A stretch of 64,000 nucleotides of DNA from Bacteroidales bacterium (GTDB lineage Bacteria; Bacteroidota; Bacteroidia; Bacteroidales; UBA932), in NCBI GenBank assembly GCA_012744435.1, contig JAAYCA010000009.1, positions 1 through 64,000 on the forward strand, written 5' to 3'. The position numbers were made by a program, and so were the translations under genes. This document shows, piece by piece, positions 30,156-41,566 of this stretch. Position 1 is the stretch's first letter; each line of letters starts with the position of its first letter. The notes below the pieces were generated by a model. That model saw only the letters and a list, made by a program, of their open reading frames with translations. It made no database searches and had not been told where the DNA came from.

Positions 30156-32332
30156 AACGCAATATACTGCTGCTCATATCTTTATTTGCTATCATCTCGT
30201 GTAGTACTACAAAGCTTCTGCCCGAGGGTACTTACCGTCTTGCCTCCCAGAAGGTGGAGGTCGAGTCGCGCGGTGAACGCCTCCCGTCGAACGGGTTTTC
30301 GCAGTATATCCGCCAGCAGCCCAATTCTTCCATCCTCTTCGGCTGGAATCCCTTCCTGAGCGTGTACAACTGGTCGGACGGAAGCGGCAAGGGCCTCAAC
30401 GGCTTTTGGGAAAAGGTGGGCGTGGCGCCGGTCGTCTTCGACCCCACGCTGATGCCTGCTTCCGCTGAGAACATCATCAATCACCTGGAGACGCTGGGCT
30501 ATTACGGATCGGAAGTGAAGACCGATGTCACCTACAAGCGCCGTCTCGCCCATGTCGGTTACCGTATCATTCCCGGCAAGCGCTACCGGATCGACGAGAT
30601 CGTCTATGAGGTGCCCGGCGGCGAATTCGGCGAAGCCTTCCGTGCGGACAGCGCCAACATGACCGTCCATGTGGGGGATTACCTCTCCGAGGAGATCCTT
30701 GAAGCCGAGACGGTACGCGGCGCGGGGGTGTTCCGGGAGCAGGGCTACTACGATTTCAACAAGAACCATTATTTCTTCGAGGCGGACACGCTGACGGACC
30801 GCACGAAGCTCTACTACCGCATCCGGCCCTATGCCCGGGGCGATGTGCCGACCGCGGACAGCACGGTCAGCAAGTACCGCATCGGCCGGGTGAGCATCTC
30901 CTACCCGAAGGATGTCCCGTTCAAGGAATCACTGTTGCGCGAGATCAATACGATCAGGTCCGGGGCCTGGTACAGCGAACAGATGGTCAACAAGGCCTAT
31001 TCCCGCTTCTCCGCCCTGAAACTCTTCAACAGCGTCAATATCGAGATGGTTCCCGCCGACAGCGCGACGGTGGACTGCAACATCCAGCTGAGCGGCACGG
31101 ACATGATGGGCTTCAAGGCAAATGTGGAAGCCTCTTCCAATGCCTCCGGCCTGCTGGGGTTCTCCCCGCAGCTGAGTTTCTACCACAAGAATATCTTCCA
31201 TGGGGGAGAATGGCTCAATCTCGGCTTTACCGGCAATTGGCAGTACCATCCCCAGACCAAGGCCGGTTCGTCGGAATTCGGCGTCTCGGCCAGCCTGAGT
31301 TTCCCGCGTCCGCTCGGTCTCTCGATGCAAAACGTACACAGCACGTACATCCCCCGGACGGAAGTCAAGACGGCATACAACTACCATAACCGTCCGGAGT
31401 ACCGCCGTACCCTGGCGTCGCTCAGCTACGGCTACACCGGGCAGGTCTCCGGCCGCTTTTACTATCAGTTCTATCCGCTGCGCCTCAACCTGGTGAAACT
31501 TTTCTCCGTCAGTTCTTCCTTCGTGAACACCCTGGTGTCCTATCCCTATCTGTGGGATATGTTCGAGGACCAGCTGGACCTGGGCGTGAGCGCCATGATC
31601 TACAATACGACCGACGCCTCCGTGGTGCCGAAGACGGCGTACCATGCCGAACGGATCAGCCTGGACCTGTCCGGCAATGTCCTCTCCCTGTTGAATCCGC
31701 TGCTACCCGTCTATCCGCATCCGGTGCTGGACGAGCATATGATCTTCGGCCTGCCGTACAAGCAGTATGTCCGGGCGGAGTTTGACTTTGCCCGGGTGCT
31801 GCGTTTCGGCCGGAACGACAGGCATGCGCTGGCGATGCATTTCGTGGCGGGAGCCGGTTTCGCCTACGGCAATTCCGCCTCCCTGCCTTTCGAGAAACAG
31901 TTCTACTGCGGCGGCGCCGGCAGCATGCGCGGCTGGCAGGCACGTACCCTGGGCCCGGGCAGCGAGCTGATCAGCCCGGCCTTCATGCTGCCCAGCCAGA
32001 CCGGCAACCTGAAGTTGGAAGCCGACCTGGAGTACCGTTTCCCGTTGTTCTGGAAGCTGGAGTCGGCGATCTTTGCCGAAGCGGGAAACGTCTGGCGTAC
32101 GGCAAGGGAGTCCGGGGAGGAAGCTTTCCGTCTCGGGGAGATCCCCCTCACCCTGGCGGGTGACTGGGGGCTGGGCCTGCGGGTGAATCTCGATTTCATC
32201 CTGGTCCGTCTGGATGTCGGCTTCAAGGTGTACGAGCCCAGCCGCGACGAAGCCGCCCGCTGGCTCAAGCCGAAAGAGTGGATCTCGCGGGACGGTGCCG
32301 CCATCCATTTCGGCGTCGGCTATCCTTTCTAA
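30152..32332 (+). CDS. tamL: TamL-like Omp85-family outer membrane lipoprotein (BamA/TamA superfamily)
   Basis: A 726-residue outer-membrane protein. A lipoprotein signal ends at C17 (LFAIISC), immediately followed by STTKLLPEG, the typical start of Bacteroidota TamL. POTRA-like repeats occupy about residues 40-370 and the C-terminal beta-barrel about 370-726, with the Omp85 signatures GGAGSMRGWQARTLGPG (RGW/RGF loop) and LEADLEYRFPLFWKLESAIFAEAGNVW. TamL works with TamB in moving or inserting envelope components. The lipid anchor on an Omp85 protein is a Bacteroidota trait. A palindromic repeat element begins nine bases after its stop. Confidence 0.88.
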   Translation: MKRNILLLISLFAIISCSTTKLLPEGTYRLASQKVEVESRGERLPSNGFSQYIRQQPNSSILFGWNPFLSVYNWSDGSGKGLNGFWEKVGVAPVVFDPTLMPASAENIINHLETLGYYGSEVKTDVTYKRRLAHVGYRIIPGKRYRIDEIVYEVPGGEFGEAFRADSANMTVHVGDYLSEEILEAETVRGAGVFREQGYYDFNKNHYFFEADTLTDRTKLYYRIRPYARGDVPTADSTVSKYRIGRVSISYPKDVPFKESLLREINTIRSGAWYSEQMVNKAYSRFSALKLFNSVNIEMVPADSATVDCNIQLSGTDMMGFKANVEASSNASGLLGFSPQLSFYHKNIFHGGEWLNLGFTGNWQYHPQTKAGSSEFGVSASLSFPRPLGLSMQNVHSTYIPRTEVKTAYNYHNRPEYRRTLASLSYGYTGQVSGRFYYQFYPLRLNLVKLFSVSSSFVNTLVSYPYLWDMFEDQLDLGVSAMIYNTTDASVVPKTAYHAERISLDLSGNVLSLLNPLLPVYPHPVLDEHMIFGLPYKQYVRAEFDFARVLRFGRNDRHALAMHFVAGAGFAYGNSASLPFEKQFYCGGAGSMRGWQARTLGPGSELISPAFMLPSQTGNLKLEADLEYRFPLFWKLESAIFAEAGNVWRTARESGEEAFRLGEIPLTLAGDWGLGLRVNLDFILVRLDVGFKVYEPSRDEAARWLKPKEWISRDGAAIHFGVGYPF

Positions 32333-32341
32333 TCTTTTTCC

Positions 32342-32426
32342 CCGGGCACGCAAAGGCCGCTGCCGGTGCCCGGGACGTCTTTTTTTCCTTCCCCGGGCAC
32401 GGAGAAGGAGTCCGGCGTGCCCGGCA
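32342..32426 (+). repeat. BIME-like double palindrome, copy 1
   Basis: Two palindromes share the arm CCGGGCAC/GTGCCCGG: first at 32342-32349 with 32366-32373, second at 32393-32400 with 32417-32424. A seven-T tract lies between them, so the first palindrome may double as the tamL terminator. The end of the repeat is two bases from the transposase stop codon. Confidence 0.88.
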
Positions 32427-32428
32427 TC

Positions 32429-33376
32429 CTATTTCCCAAATAACGCAGATGTCGTCCGCGCATCCAGACGGAGCATCCGCTGGATCTGTTTGTCCGTCGC
32501 TTTATAGTCAAAACGGAGCGTCCGGGCCATGGTTTGTTTTGCCTCCATGGGGAGGATTTCCGCACGTGCGTTACCGTAATTGTCTCGACAGAGCTGACGG
32601 ACGATAAGGTAGAGTTCGTCGTCCGTATAAAGGACAGTATCGCCAAGGAGTTTCGCTATGTCCTTATAGGATTCCACACTTCTTGATACCAGGTTGAAGT
32701 AGTGTCGCGCATCTCGGAAGATGCCCTCTCCCAAAGCTAAGTCACAAAAAAAGGCCGGAGAGATGTATCCGTCAACTATGGGTGCCTCTCCCGGATATTC
32801 GACAGAATGACTGCTAAACAGCTGTCTTTTCTCCCGGACAAATAAATCTCTGAACTTTCGGTCATGGCGGCGTTGTGCATCGGGATTAAAATAGAAACGG
32901 TTTGCACCCCAAGGGTATGAAAAGGGCGTGTGTTCGGGATGGACAAGGTAACCGTTCCGGTTGACATAGGCAATGGAATTGCGGAGAAAGGACAGGTCAT
33001 CTATTGGAAAAGCGTCTGCCTGAAACGGGCTCAGATCCCGTATACGCCCGGTGGACTGATAGAACCGATAGAGCCTTTTCCGCATCCGTGAGAACCATTC
33101 CAGTGCTGCGGCCGACGGGCCTTCGCCAATGACATGAAGATGGGTTCGCATCACTTCAAAAGTGATTATGTTGACATCAGGTTCTTGAAAGTTGCTGGAT
33201 GCAATCAGGTTTATGGCAAAGCGGTAGTCCTGCTCCGTCTCAAATAGAACAAGCGTGCTTTCGCCGGGAGTGCACAAATGATAAAAGGGGCCGCGGGAAA
33301 GAAAGAGATCTTCGCATGCCCTTTCCTGCTCTCCGAATGAGAGCGAACGTTTTGGTGTGAGGAAATCTGTTTTCAT
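32429..33376 (-). CDS. REP-associated tyrosine transposase-like (RAYT) Y1/HUH protein
   Basis: A 315-residue protein of the Y1 transposase superfamily, which nicks single-stranded DNA hairpins through a tyrosine. The HUH motif is HLH in MRTHLHVIG (H79, H81). The likely nucleophile tyrosine is Y137 in SIAYVNRNG, followed by a segment (HTPFSYPWGANRFYF) that matches the 'NP...YPWSS' region of IS200/RAYT proteins. A C-terminal extension ends with a helix-turn-helix-like DKQIQRMLRLDARTTSALFG, as many RAYTs have. Start chosen at 33376; an in-frame codon at 33424 is possible. Base composition is visibly more AT-rich than neighbours. Domesticated rather than mobile function is possible. Confidence 0.78.
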   Translation of the reverse strand: MKTDFLTPKRSLSFGEQERACEDLFLSRGPFYHLCTPGESTLVLFETEQDYRFAINLIASSNFQEPDVNIITFEVMRTHLHVIGEGPSAAALEWFSRMRKRLYRFYQSTGRIRDLSPFQADAFPIDDLSFLRNSIAYVNRNGYLVHPEHTPFSYPWGANRFYFNPDAQRRHDRKFRDLFVREKRQLFSSHSVEYPGEAPIVDGYISPAFFCDLALGEGIFRDARHYFNLVSRSVESYKDIAKLLGDTVLYTDDELYLIVRQLCRDNYGNARAEILPMEAKQTMARTLRFDYKATDKQIQRMLRLDARTTSALFGK

Positions 33377-33540
33377 GGTTGCGAAGATCCGAAGAACAAG
33401 CCGTTTTCCAGACCGGTTAAACATTTATTTTCATTCGCTCTGTTATCACGCTGGATGTCAATGGATTCCCCGACAGGACCAGGATTAAGAAAACATCGTT
33501 TGAGCCCTCCTTTAACCCTCCTTTTGTATGAAATTGGAAA

Positions 33541-33625
33541 CCGGGCACGCAAAGGCCGCTGCCGGTGCCCGGGACGTCATTTTTTCCTTCCCCGGGCACG
33601 GAGAAGGAGTCCGGCGTGCCCGGCA
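33541..33625 (+). repeat. BIME-like double palindrome, copy 2
   Basis: Same 85-bp unit and orientation as copy 1; the only difference is one T-to-A change in the T tract after GACGTC. Palindrome arms at 33541-33548/33565-33572 and 33592-33599/33616-33623. It ends five bases from the stop codon of the GH13 gene and lies 164 bases upstream of the transposase start. Confidence 0.88.
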
Positions 33626-33630
33626 ACCGA

Positions 33631-34926
33631 TTACAGGCGGACGACGGCGGCGTCGAAGGGCGGGATGCCGGCGGAGGCTGTGGCCGGGAGGCCGGGGCGG
33701 AGGGAGCGGAGCTCCGGCGGGAGGGTGAGGCGGACGGAGGCGGGGGCGTCGGAGAAGTTGCAGACCACGAGCCAAGCTTCAGCGGCATCGTAGCGCACGA
33801 AGGCGAAATGCCGGTCAGGATCGTAGCCCGCCGCTTGCTCGTTGCAATAGGTCAGGTCCCAGGTGCCCCCCGCTGCGAAGGCGGGGCGCCTGGCGTATTG
33901 CAGCAGCTCCCGGTAACGGGCGAGGATGGCGGCCTTGGGCGGAGCCAGGCTGCCGCCATGCAGCGATCGGTAGAGCCCGCGCAGTCCCGGCGGGTCGCTC
34001 CAGTTGAAGATGGAGGTGCGGCCGTCGGCCCCGTCGATGCCGTCCTCGCCGACTTCCTGGCCGAAATAAAGCAGGAAGGGAGCCGTGTTGAAGAGCAGCG
34101 AGCAGGCGAGCGGAGCGAAGCCGCGGCGGGCGTCGCCCAGGAACGGCGGCGAGGCGAGACGCTGCTCGTCGTGGTTCTCCAGGAAATTCAGCACCCGGGG
34201 CTGAAGATCGCCCAGCCACTGCCAGTTCCAGCTGATCCCGCGGGCCGTGGCGCCGCTGCAGCAGATGGCCCGCAGGGTGTCGTACAGCCCGGACTTGTCG
34301 TAAAGCAGGTCGAAGCCCACCTCGTCCAGATAGCGGCGGTAATTCTCCTTCCGGTAAACCTCGGCGATAAAGAGCAGGTCCGGGAAATCCGATTTTAAGG
34401 CCGAAATAAGCCCCTTCAAGGCTTCGGCGGGGACCAACTCCACCATATCGCAGCGAAAGCCGTCAACGCCGCGGGAAGCCCAGAAACGGAGAATAATCTC
34501 CATCTCCTCCCGCGTCTGGGGAGCGGACCAGTCGTTTTTGCGGGTGTCGGACCAGTCCCCGTCAAAATGGTCGAAGTGCCGGACGGGGCCTTCGTAGTCC
34601 GCGGCGACATGGTTGGGGATGTAGTCCAGGATCACGCCCAGACCGGCTGCATGGGTCCTCGCCACCAGGGCGTCGAACTCCTCCATGCGCCGCGCCGGGT
34701 TGTCCGCCAGGTAGGGATTGACGTCCCGCCAGTCGGTAATGGCATACGGCGAGCCGGGTTCTCCCTTGACGAAATCCTTCCCGGTGGCGTGGCGGGGGAT
34801 GCCGGTGTACCAGACGAAGTCCACCCCCAGCGAACGCAGGTAGGCCAGGCTGTCGGCGTCACAGTCCCGAAGCTTGCCGCTGCCCCAGAGGCGGGGGAGA
34901 GTCTGGTAGATGATCCGTTTGCTCAT
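33631..34926 (-). CDS. Cytoplasmic GH13 alpha-amylase-family enzyme
   Basis: A 431-residue alpha-glucan-active enzyme without signal peptide. The four GH13 regions are present: DYIPNH (region I), GFRCDMVEL with the nucleophile aspartate (region II), LLFIAEVY with the acid/base glutamate (region III), and FLENHDEQR (region IV). The protein is shorter than typical secreted amylases, with a compact C-terminal beta domain, and begins directly in the barrel (RIIYQTLPRLWG). It probably acts on intracellular maltodextrin or glycogen-derived glucan, either hydrolysing or transferring. It has its own promoter and no sugar-gene neighbours. Confidence 0.88.
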   Translation of the reverse strand: MSKRIIYQTLPRLWGSGKLRDCDADSLAYLRSLGVDFVWYTGIPRHATGKDFVKGEPGSPYAITDWRDVNPYLADNPARRMEEFDALVARTHAAGLGVILDYIPNHVAADYEGPVRHFDHFDGDWSDTRKNDWSAPQTREEMEIILRFWASRGVDGFRCDMVELVPAEALKGLISALKSDFPDLLFIAEVYRKENYRRYLDEVGFDLLYDKSGLYDTLRAICCSGATARGISWNWQWLGDLQPRVLNFLENHDEQRLASPPFLGDARRGFAPLACSLLFNTAPFLLYFGQEVGEDGIDGADGRTSIFNWSDPPGLRGLYRSLHGGSLAPPKAAILARYRELLQYARRPAFAAGGTWDLTYCNEQAAGYDPDRHFAFVRYDAAEAWLVVCNFSDAPASVRLTLPPELRSLRPGLPATASAGIPPFDAAVVRL

Positions 34927-34937
34927 AAGACGAAGTG

Positions 34938-34945
34938 CAAAGATA
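34938..34945 (-). promoter_or_regulatory. Promoter -7 box for the GH13 gene
   Basis: Minus strand TATCTTTG exact match, 11 bases before the start codon. Confidence 0.6.
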
Positions 34946-34960
34946 CGGAGCGGACGTCAC

Positions 34961-35001
34961 AAAAGCAAAAGCGAAACACCCGTTCGGGCGTTTCGCTTTT
35001 T
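34961..35001 (-). terminator. Terminator of the V-ATPase operon
   Basis: AAAAGCGAAAC.CCCG (34967-34982) pairs with CGGG.GTTTCGCTTTT (34985-35000) with one mismatch and a two-base loop, followed by T-rich sequence on the minus strand. Confidence 0.88.
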
Positions 35002-35021
35002 GCCGGGGACGGGTCCCGTTC

Positions 35022-37274
<2,253 letters not shown>

Positions 37275-37278
<4 letters not shown>

Positions 37279-37883
37279 GCCTGTTCCTCCTCTTCTTCTG
37301 CTGCGTGTCTGTTCTTGACGATCTTGGAGGACGCCTTGGAGAGGTTCTCCTCATCCTCCATGTATCGCTTGATCTTACGGATGGCCTCCTTGTATCCGGG
37401 AATCTGGACCTTTTCGTACAGATTCACCTTCTGGGTGGTCTTCTTTCGCTGGAACTCCAGGATCCGGCGCTTCTCCATGTAGACCTCGGACTCGATGCCG
37501 AGCCTGGAAAGCTCTTTGAGGATGGCCACCCCGTCGGCATACCAGGCAGGCTTGACGAAGGCGTTGAAGGGCCGGATCTCGTAGTGGATCTCATCCAGCT
37601 TCGGCGTCTTGACGCCAGCCACCTTGACGGTGCGCAGGTCGACGTCCACGATACGGACCAGCCCCGGATCGAATTCGTTCCAGAGCGCGGCCAGGTAATC
37701 GTACCGCTTCAAGGATGCTTCCAACTCGCTGGCCAGCCGTTCGGACTCCTTCTTGGCCTCAAGCACGCTAGAACGCAGGGCCGACTCCTTGTTCTTCAGG
37801 GTCGGCAGTGCCTTCTGGCGTACCTTGAGCTGCTTGCCCAGATTCGTCAGAGACGTCTTGTTGTATTGAAATTTGATGGCCAC
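37275..37883 (-). CDS. ntpD: V-type ATPase subunit D (central shaft)
   Basis: A 202-residue long helical-hairpin protein that forms the rotating shaft in the A3B3 head. It starts IKFQYNKTSLTNLGKQLKVRQKALPTLKNKESALR, the family's conserved N-terminal helix, and ends with a basic helix then AAEEEEEQA. It follows subunit B by three bases and overlaps subunit I. Confidence 0.9.
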
Positions 37884-37886
37884 GGT

Positions 37887-39209
37887 CTAGTTCTTCTTCC
37901 AGTATTTGTCGACGAGTGCCTGTTTGATACCTGTTTCGGCAGGCGAGAAGTATTTTGCAAAGATTTCCCACGCGGTGTCCAGCATCTGCTCCACCGTGAT
38001 GTTGACGTCGATGGAGAGCAGGCGGATGGCATATTCCTTGGCATAGTCAAGGCAGCGGAGGTCGTAGTCGGACAGGTCGAAACCGTTTTCGAGCTTGGTC
38101 TTGGCATTCTGCGCGTCGGCGTACAGACGCACGCCGGCATTCATCACCTGGGAGTGGTCCTCACGGGTCTGCTTGCCCTGCACGAGCTGTTTGAGTCGGG
38201 ACAGGGAGCGGAACGGATCGACGATGACCTTGCCCGTGTCGGGATCCGCACGCAGGAAGAGCTGGCCTTCCGTGATGTAGCCGGTGTTGTCCGGGATGGC
38301 GTGCGTGATGTCGCCGTCGTTCAGCGTGGTCACGGCGATGATGGTGATCGAACCGCCGGTAGGCAGCTGCACGGCCTTCTCGTAGATCTTGGCGAGGTCG
38401 GAATACAGCGAGCCCGGCATGGAGTCCTTGGAAGGGATCTGGTCCATGCGGTTGGACACGATGGACAGGGCGTCTGCGTACAGGGTCATGTCGGTCAGCA
38501 GGACCAGCACTTTCTCGTTCTTGTCCGCGGCGAAGTACTCGGCGGCGGTCAGGGCCATGTCCGGGATGAGCAGACGCTCCACCGGCGGCTCCTCGGTCGT
38601 GTTGACGAAGGAGATGATCTTGTCCAGGGCGCCCGCAGCCTCGAAGCTGTGGCGGAAGAAGAGATAGTCGTCGTTGCTCAGACCCATGCCGCCGAGGATG
38701 ATCTTGTCCACGTCGGCGCGCAGGGCCACGTCGGCCATGACCTGGTTGTACGGCTGGTCCGGGTCGGCGAAGAACGGAATCTTCTGACCGGAGACCAGGG
38801 TATTGTTGAGGTCGATGCCGGCGATGCCGGTCGGGATCAGCTGGGAGGGCTGGCGGCGCTTGTACGGGTTGACGGAAGGACCGCCGATCTCGCGCTCTTC
38901 GCCCTCGATCTCGGCGCCGCCGTCGATGGGCTTGCCATAGGCGTTGAAGAAGCGTCCGGAAAGCTGGTCGCTCACGCGGAGGGTAGGGGGTGCGCCCTGG
39001 AAAGAGACCTCGGCGTTGGTCGGAATGCCTTCCGTGCCGGAGAATACCTGGAGGGTGACGCTGTCGCCCTTGGTCTTGACGACCTGGGCCAGCTTGCCGC
39101 CGACCGTGGCCAGCTCATCGTTCGATACGCCCTTCGCATTGAGGGAGACCGTGGCCTTGGTGATGGCCTGGAGCTGCGTGTATGTGCGTTGGAATGCTTT
39201 CGTTGCCAT
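37887..39209 (-). CDS. ntpB: V-type ATPase subunit B
   Basis: A 440-residue regulatory nucleotide-binding subunit of the head. Characteristic segments: PSVNPYKRRQPSQLIPTGIAGID, IPFFADPDQPYNQ, MALTAAEYFAADK, LTDMTLYADALSIVSNRMDQIPSKDSMPGSLYSDLAKIYEKA. It lacks the Walker A lysine loop found in subunit A, as expected for B. Three bases separate it from A. Confidence 0.95.
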   Translation of the reverse strand: MATKAFQRTYTQLQAITKATVSLNAKGVSNDELATVGGKLAQVVKTKGDSVTLQVFSGTEGIPTNAEVSFQGAPPTLRVSDQLSGRFFNAYGKPIDGGAEIEGEEREIGGPSVNPYKRRQPSQLIPTGIAGIDLNNTLVSGQKIPFFADPDQPYNQVMADVALRADVDKIILGGMGLSNDDYLFFRHSFEAAGALDKIISFVNTTEEPPVERLLIPDMALTAAEYFAADKNEKVLVLLTDMTLYADALSIVSNRMDQIPSKDSMPGSLYSDLAKIYEKAVQLPTGGSITIIAVTTLNDGDITHAIPDNTGYITEGQLFLRADPDTGKVIVDPFRSLSRLKQLVQGKQTREDHSQVMNAGVRLYADAQNAKTKLENGFDLSDYDLRCLDYAKEYAIRLLSIDVNITVEQMLDTAWEIFAKYFSPAETGIKQALVDKYWKKN

Positions 39210-39212
39210 AGA

Positions 39213-40955
39213 TCAGGAAAGTTGTTTTTTGAGCTGCTGCTCGTATTCGTGGAACTTGGGACTCTGGAACTCCGTATAGTTCATCTGACGCAGGGTGTTG
39301 ATCAGGTCCTTGAAGAAGTTGCGGCACTCCTCGAAGTTCTCGAATTCGAAGCTGTGGTCGCAGATGTCCAGGATGCAGTCAAGCATGTACTTCTGGCGCT
39401 CGATCGGGCAGAGGGCGTCGATCTTGTCGAAGGCGTCCTGCTGCAGGAAGGCGAAGTCCACGAGTTCGGACTTCCAGAAGGCTTCGTGGTAGCTCATCGG
39501 CACGCCGTCATCGCCCAGGATGTTGATCTGGTCGGCCATTTCACGGCCGCGGCGAACGATATTCTTGGCCTTGAGTACTTTGTCCACCCAACCCTTCTGG
39601 ATCGTGGTGTCGAGGTACTCCTGGATCTCGGGATACTCCAGGTATTTGGAATAAGAGTCGATCGGGTTGACGGCCGGGTAGCGTTTCTGGTCGGCGCGGG
39701 TCTGCTCGAGGGCGTAGAAGCAACGGGCGGCCTTCTTGGTCGACTCCGTCACCGGCTCCTTGAGGTTGCCGCCGGCAGGGGAGACCGTTCCGATGAAGGT
39801 CACGGCGCCGGTCTGGCCGTTGTTCAGCACGACCATGCCCGCACGGGCGTAGAAGTTGGAGATGATGGCGGAAAGGTCCACCGGGAAAGCGTCCTGTCCG
39901 GGAAGCTCTTCCATACGGTTGGACATCTCGCGGAGGGCCTGGGCCCAGCGGGAGGTGGAGTCCGCCAGCAGCAGGCACTTCAGACCCATGGCGCGGTAGT
40001 ACTCGCAGATGGTCATGGCGGTGTACACGGACGCCTCACGGGCGGCCACCGGCATGTTGGAGGTGTTGCAGATGATGGTCGTACGCTCCATCAGGTGGCG
40101 TCCGGTGTGCGGGTCGATGAGCTCCGGGAACTCCGTGAAGATCTCCACGACCTCGTTGGCGCGCTCGCCGCAGGCCGCCATGACGATGACGTCGGCGTCG
40201 CCCTGCTTGGCGATGGCGTGCTGGAGCACCGTCTTGCCACAGCCGAACGGGCCCGGAATGAATCCGGTGCCGCCCTCGGCGATGGGATTGAAGCTGTCGA
40301 TGACGCGCACGCCCGTCTCCATGATCTTGGAGGGACGCGGCTTCTCCCGATAGCCCTTGACAGCCACCTTGACCGGCCATTTCTGGGTCATCGTCACGGG
40401 GACGTCCTCGCCTTCGGCGTTGGTCAGCACGGCGATGGTCTTGTCGATGGTGTAGCTGCCGGCGGGTGCCATCTCCTTGACGGTGTATTCACCTTCGAAG
40501 GAGAAGGGAACCATGATCTTGTGGGGAAGCCAGCCTTCCTTCACTTCGCCGAGCCAGTCGGCGGCGACGACTTTGTCGCCTGCCTTGGCGAGCGGCGTGT
40601 AGTCCCAGCTGACGCTGTGGTCGAGCGGTTTGGTGTATTCGCCCCGCTTGAGGAAGACGCCTTCCATCGTGGTGAGATTGTTCTGAAGACCGTCGTAAAT
40701 GCCGGACAAGAGGCCCGGACCGAGGGTGACCTCGAGCATCTTGCCGAGGAATTCGACGTTGTCTCCGTTCTTGAGTCCGCGGGTGCTCTCGAACACCTGG
40801 ACCGAGGCTTTGTCGCCATTGACCTTGATGACTTCGGCGAGAAGCCGGGAGCCTCCGAGGGTGATGTAGCAGAGTTCGTTCTCCGCTACTGGCCCGTCAA
40901 CGGCCACGGTCACGAGGTTCGAGACAATGCCCGTTACCTTTCCTGTTGTACTCAT
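39213..40955 (-). CDS. ntpA: V-type ATPase catalytic subunit A
   Basis: A 580-residue catalytic subunit. Walker A loop is GPFGCGKT (residues 235-242), preceded by the V/A-type bulge insert (about residues 115-190, with the KEMAPAGSYTI and QKWPVK segments). The arginine-finger and Walker B regions include LLADSTSRWAQALREMSNRMEELPGQDAFP. It hydrolyses or makes ATP with three copies alternating with B. Its start overlaps the DUF2764 gene by four bases. Confidence 0.96.
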   Translation of the reverse strand: MSTTGKVTGIVSNLVTVAVDGPVAENELCYITLGGSRLLAEVIKVNGDKASVQVFESTRGLKNGDNVEFLGKMLEVTLGPGLLSGIYDGLQNNLTTMEGVFLKRGEYTKPLDHSVSWDYTPLAKAGDKVVAADWLGEVKEGWLPHKIMVPFSFEGEYTVKEMAPAGSYTIDKTIAVLTNAEGEDVPVTMTQKWPVKVAVKGYREKPRPSKIMETGVRVIDSFNPIAEGGTGFIPGPFGCGKTVLQHAIAKQGDADVIVMAACGERANEVVEIFTEFPELIDPHTGRHLMERTTIICNTSNMPVAAREASVYTAMTICEYYRAMGLKCLLLADSTSRWAQALREMSNRMEELPGQDAFPVDLSAIISNFYARAGMVVLNNGQTGAVTFIGTVSPAGGNLKEPVTESTKKAARCFYALEQTRADQKRYPAVNPIDSYSKYLEYPEIQEYLDTTIQKGWVDKVLKAKNIVRRGREMADQINILGDDGVPMSYHEAFWKSELVDFAFLQQDAFDKIDALCPIERQKYMLDCILDICDHSFEFENFEECRNFFKDLINTLRQMNYTEFQSPKFHEYEQQLKKQLS

Positions 40956-41563
40956 ATCGTGATATTCTGTTTTTTGTTATCGTATGTGGAACGGATGTCC
41001 TCGACCAGCTTGCGGAACATGGCCCGGCCCGATTCGGGATCGAGCTGGAGCCAGCGGTCGATGATCTTGAGCTTGCAGATGAAACCCAGAATGACTTCCA
41101 TGTTGAAGTATTCCATCAGGTTGATCTCGTCGATCTTCTGCCAGCGGAGCTCATCCAGGCCACGCTCCCGGTCCAGGATGTCGTCGCCGTGGAGGACGGT
41201 CTCCGCCTTGGCCCGTTCGGGGAACTCTGCCTCTTCACGCCCTTCCAGCAAGATCTGGTCCTGGCCCTTTTCACGCCCCAGCGATTCGTTGAGATAGTCG
41301 ACCGTGGCGTTGCGGAGATCCAGGTCAAAGGCGAACCACTCGCGCACATAACGGTTCCTGTGGGCGAGGGCTCGTTTGTAGAAGTCCGCGTTGAGCTGGT
41401 CGGGATCGTAGCTGAGAAGCAGGAAGTCCAGCAGGGCGTTGTCCCGCTCGGAGAGCTGGCTGCGGATCTCTCCGAGCAGCTTCTCCGCCAGACCTCTGCC
41501 AGCCTTGAGATCGTCCAGCCGAAGGACGGGCAGACTGGCGATGATGTATTCGTAGTTGTTCAT
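40952..41563 (-). CDS. DUF2764 protein, probable V-ATPase subunit C-like component
   Basis: A 203-residue soluble helical protein beginning MNNYEYIIASLPVLRL. In Chlamydiae, spirochaetes and Bacteroidota a DUF2764 protein always sits between E and A and is thought to replace subunit C; that position is seen here exactly. No catalytic motif is apparent. ATG at 41563 is preferred over a GTG one codon earlier. It overlaps subunit A by four bases and follows E by three. Confidence 0.85.
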   Translation of the reverse strand: MNNYEYIIASLPVLRLDDLKAGRGLAEKLLGEIRSQLSERDNALLDFLLLSYDPDQLNADFYKRALAHRNRYVREWFAFDLDLRNATVDYLNESLGREKGQDQILLEGREEAEFPERAKAETVLHGDDILDRERGLDELRWQKIDEINLMEYFNMEVILGFICKLKIIDRWLQLDPESGRAMFRKLVEDIRSTYDNKKQNITI

Positions 41564-41566
41564 CAC

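Larger units (their letters stand above)
32342..33625. mobile_element. RAYT-like transposase gene bounded by direct copies of an 85-bp palindromic repeat
   Basis: The segment consists of an 85-bp repeat (32342-32426), a Y1/HUH transposase-like gene on the minus strand, an AT-richer leader, and a second copy of the same repeat (33541-33625), both copies in the same orientation. The copies match at 84 of 85 positions. The unit sits exactly between the stop codons of two convergent genes (tamL and the GH13 gene) and damages neither, as expected for REP/BIME elements. No longer target-site duplication is visible. Confidence 0.7.

Noticed and set aside
37305..41297. A 1330-codon open frame on the plus strand opposite the V-ATPase genes
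   Set aside because: It lies antisense to four well-conserved genes (D, B, A, DUF2764) and has the Val/Asp/Gly/His-rich composition expected from the complement of GC-rich codons; no domain is visible.
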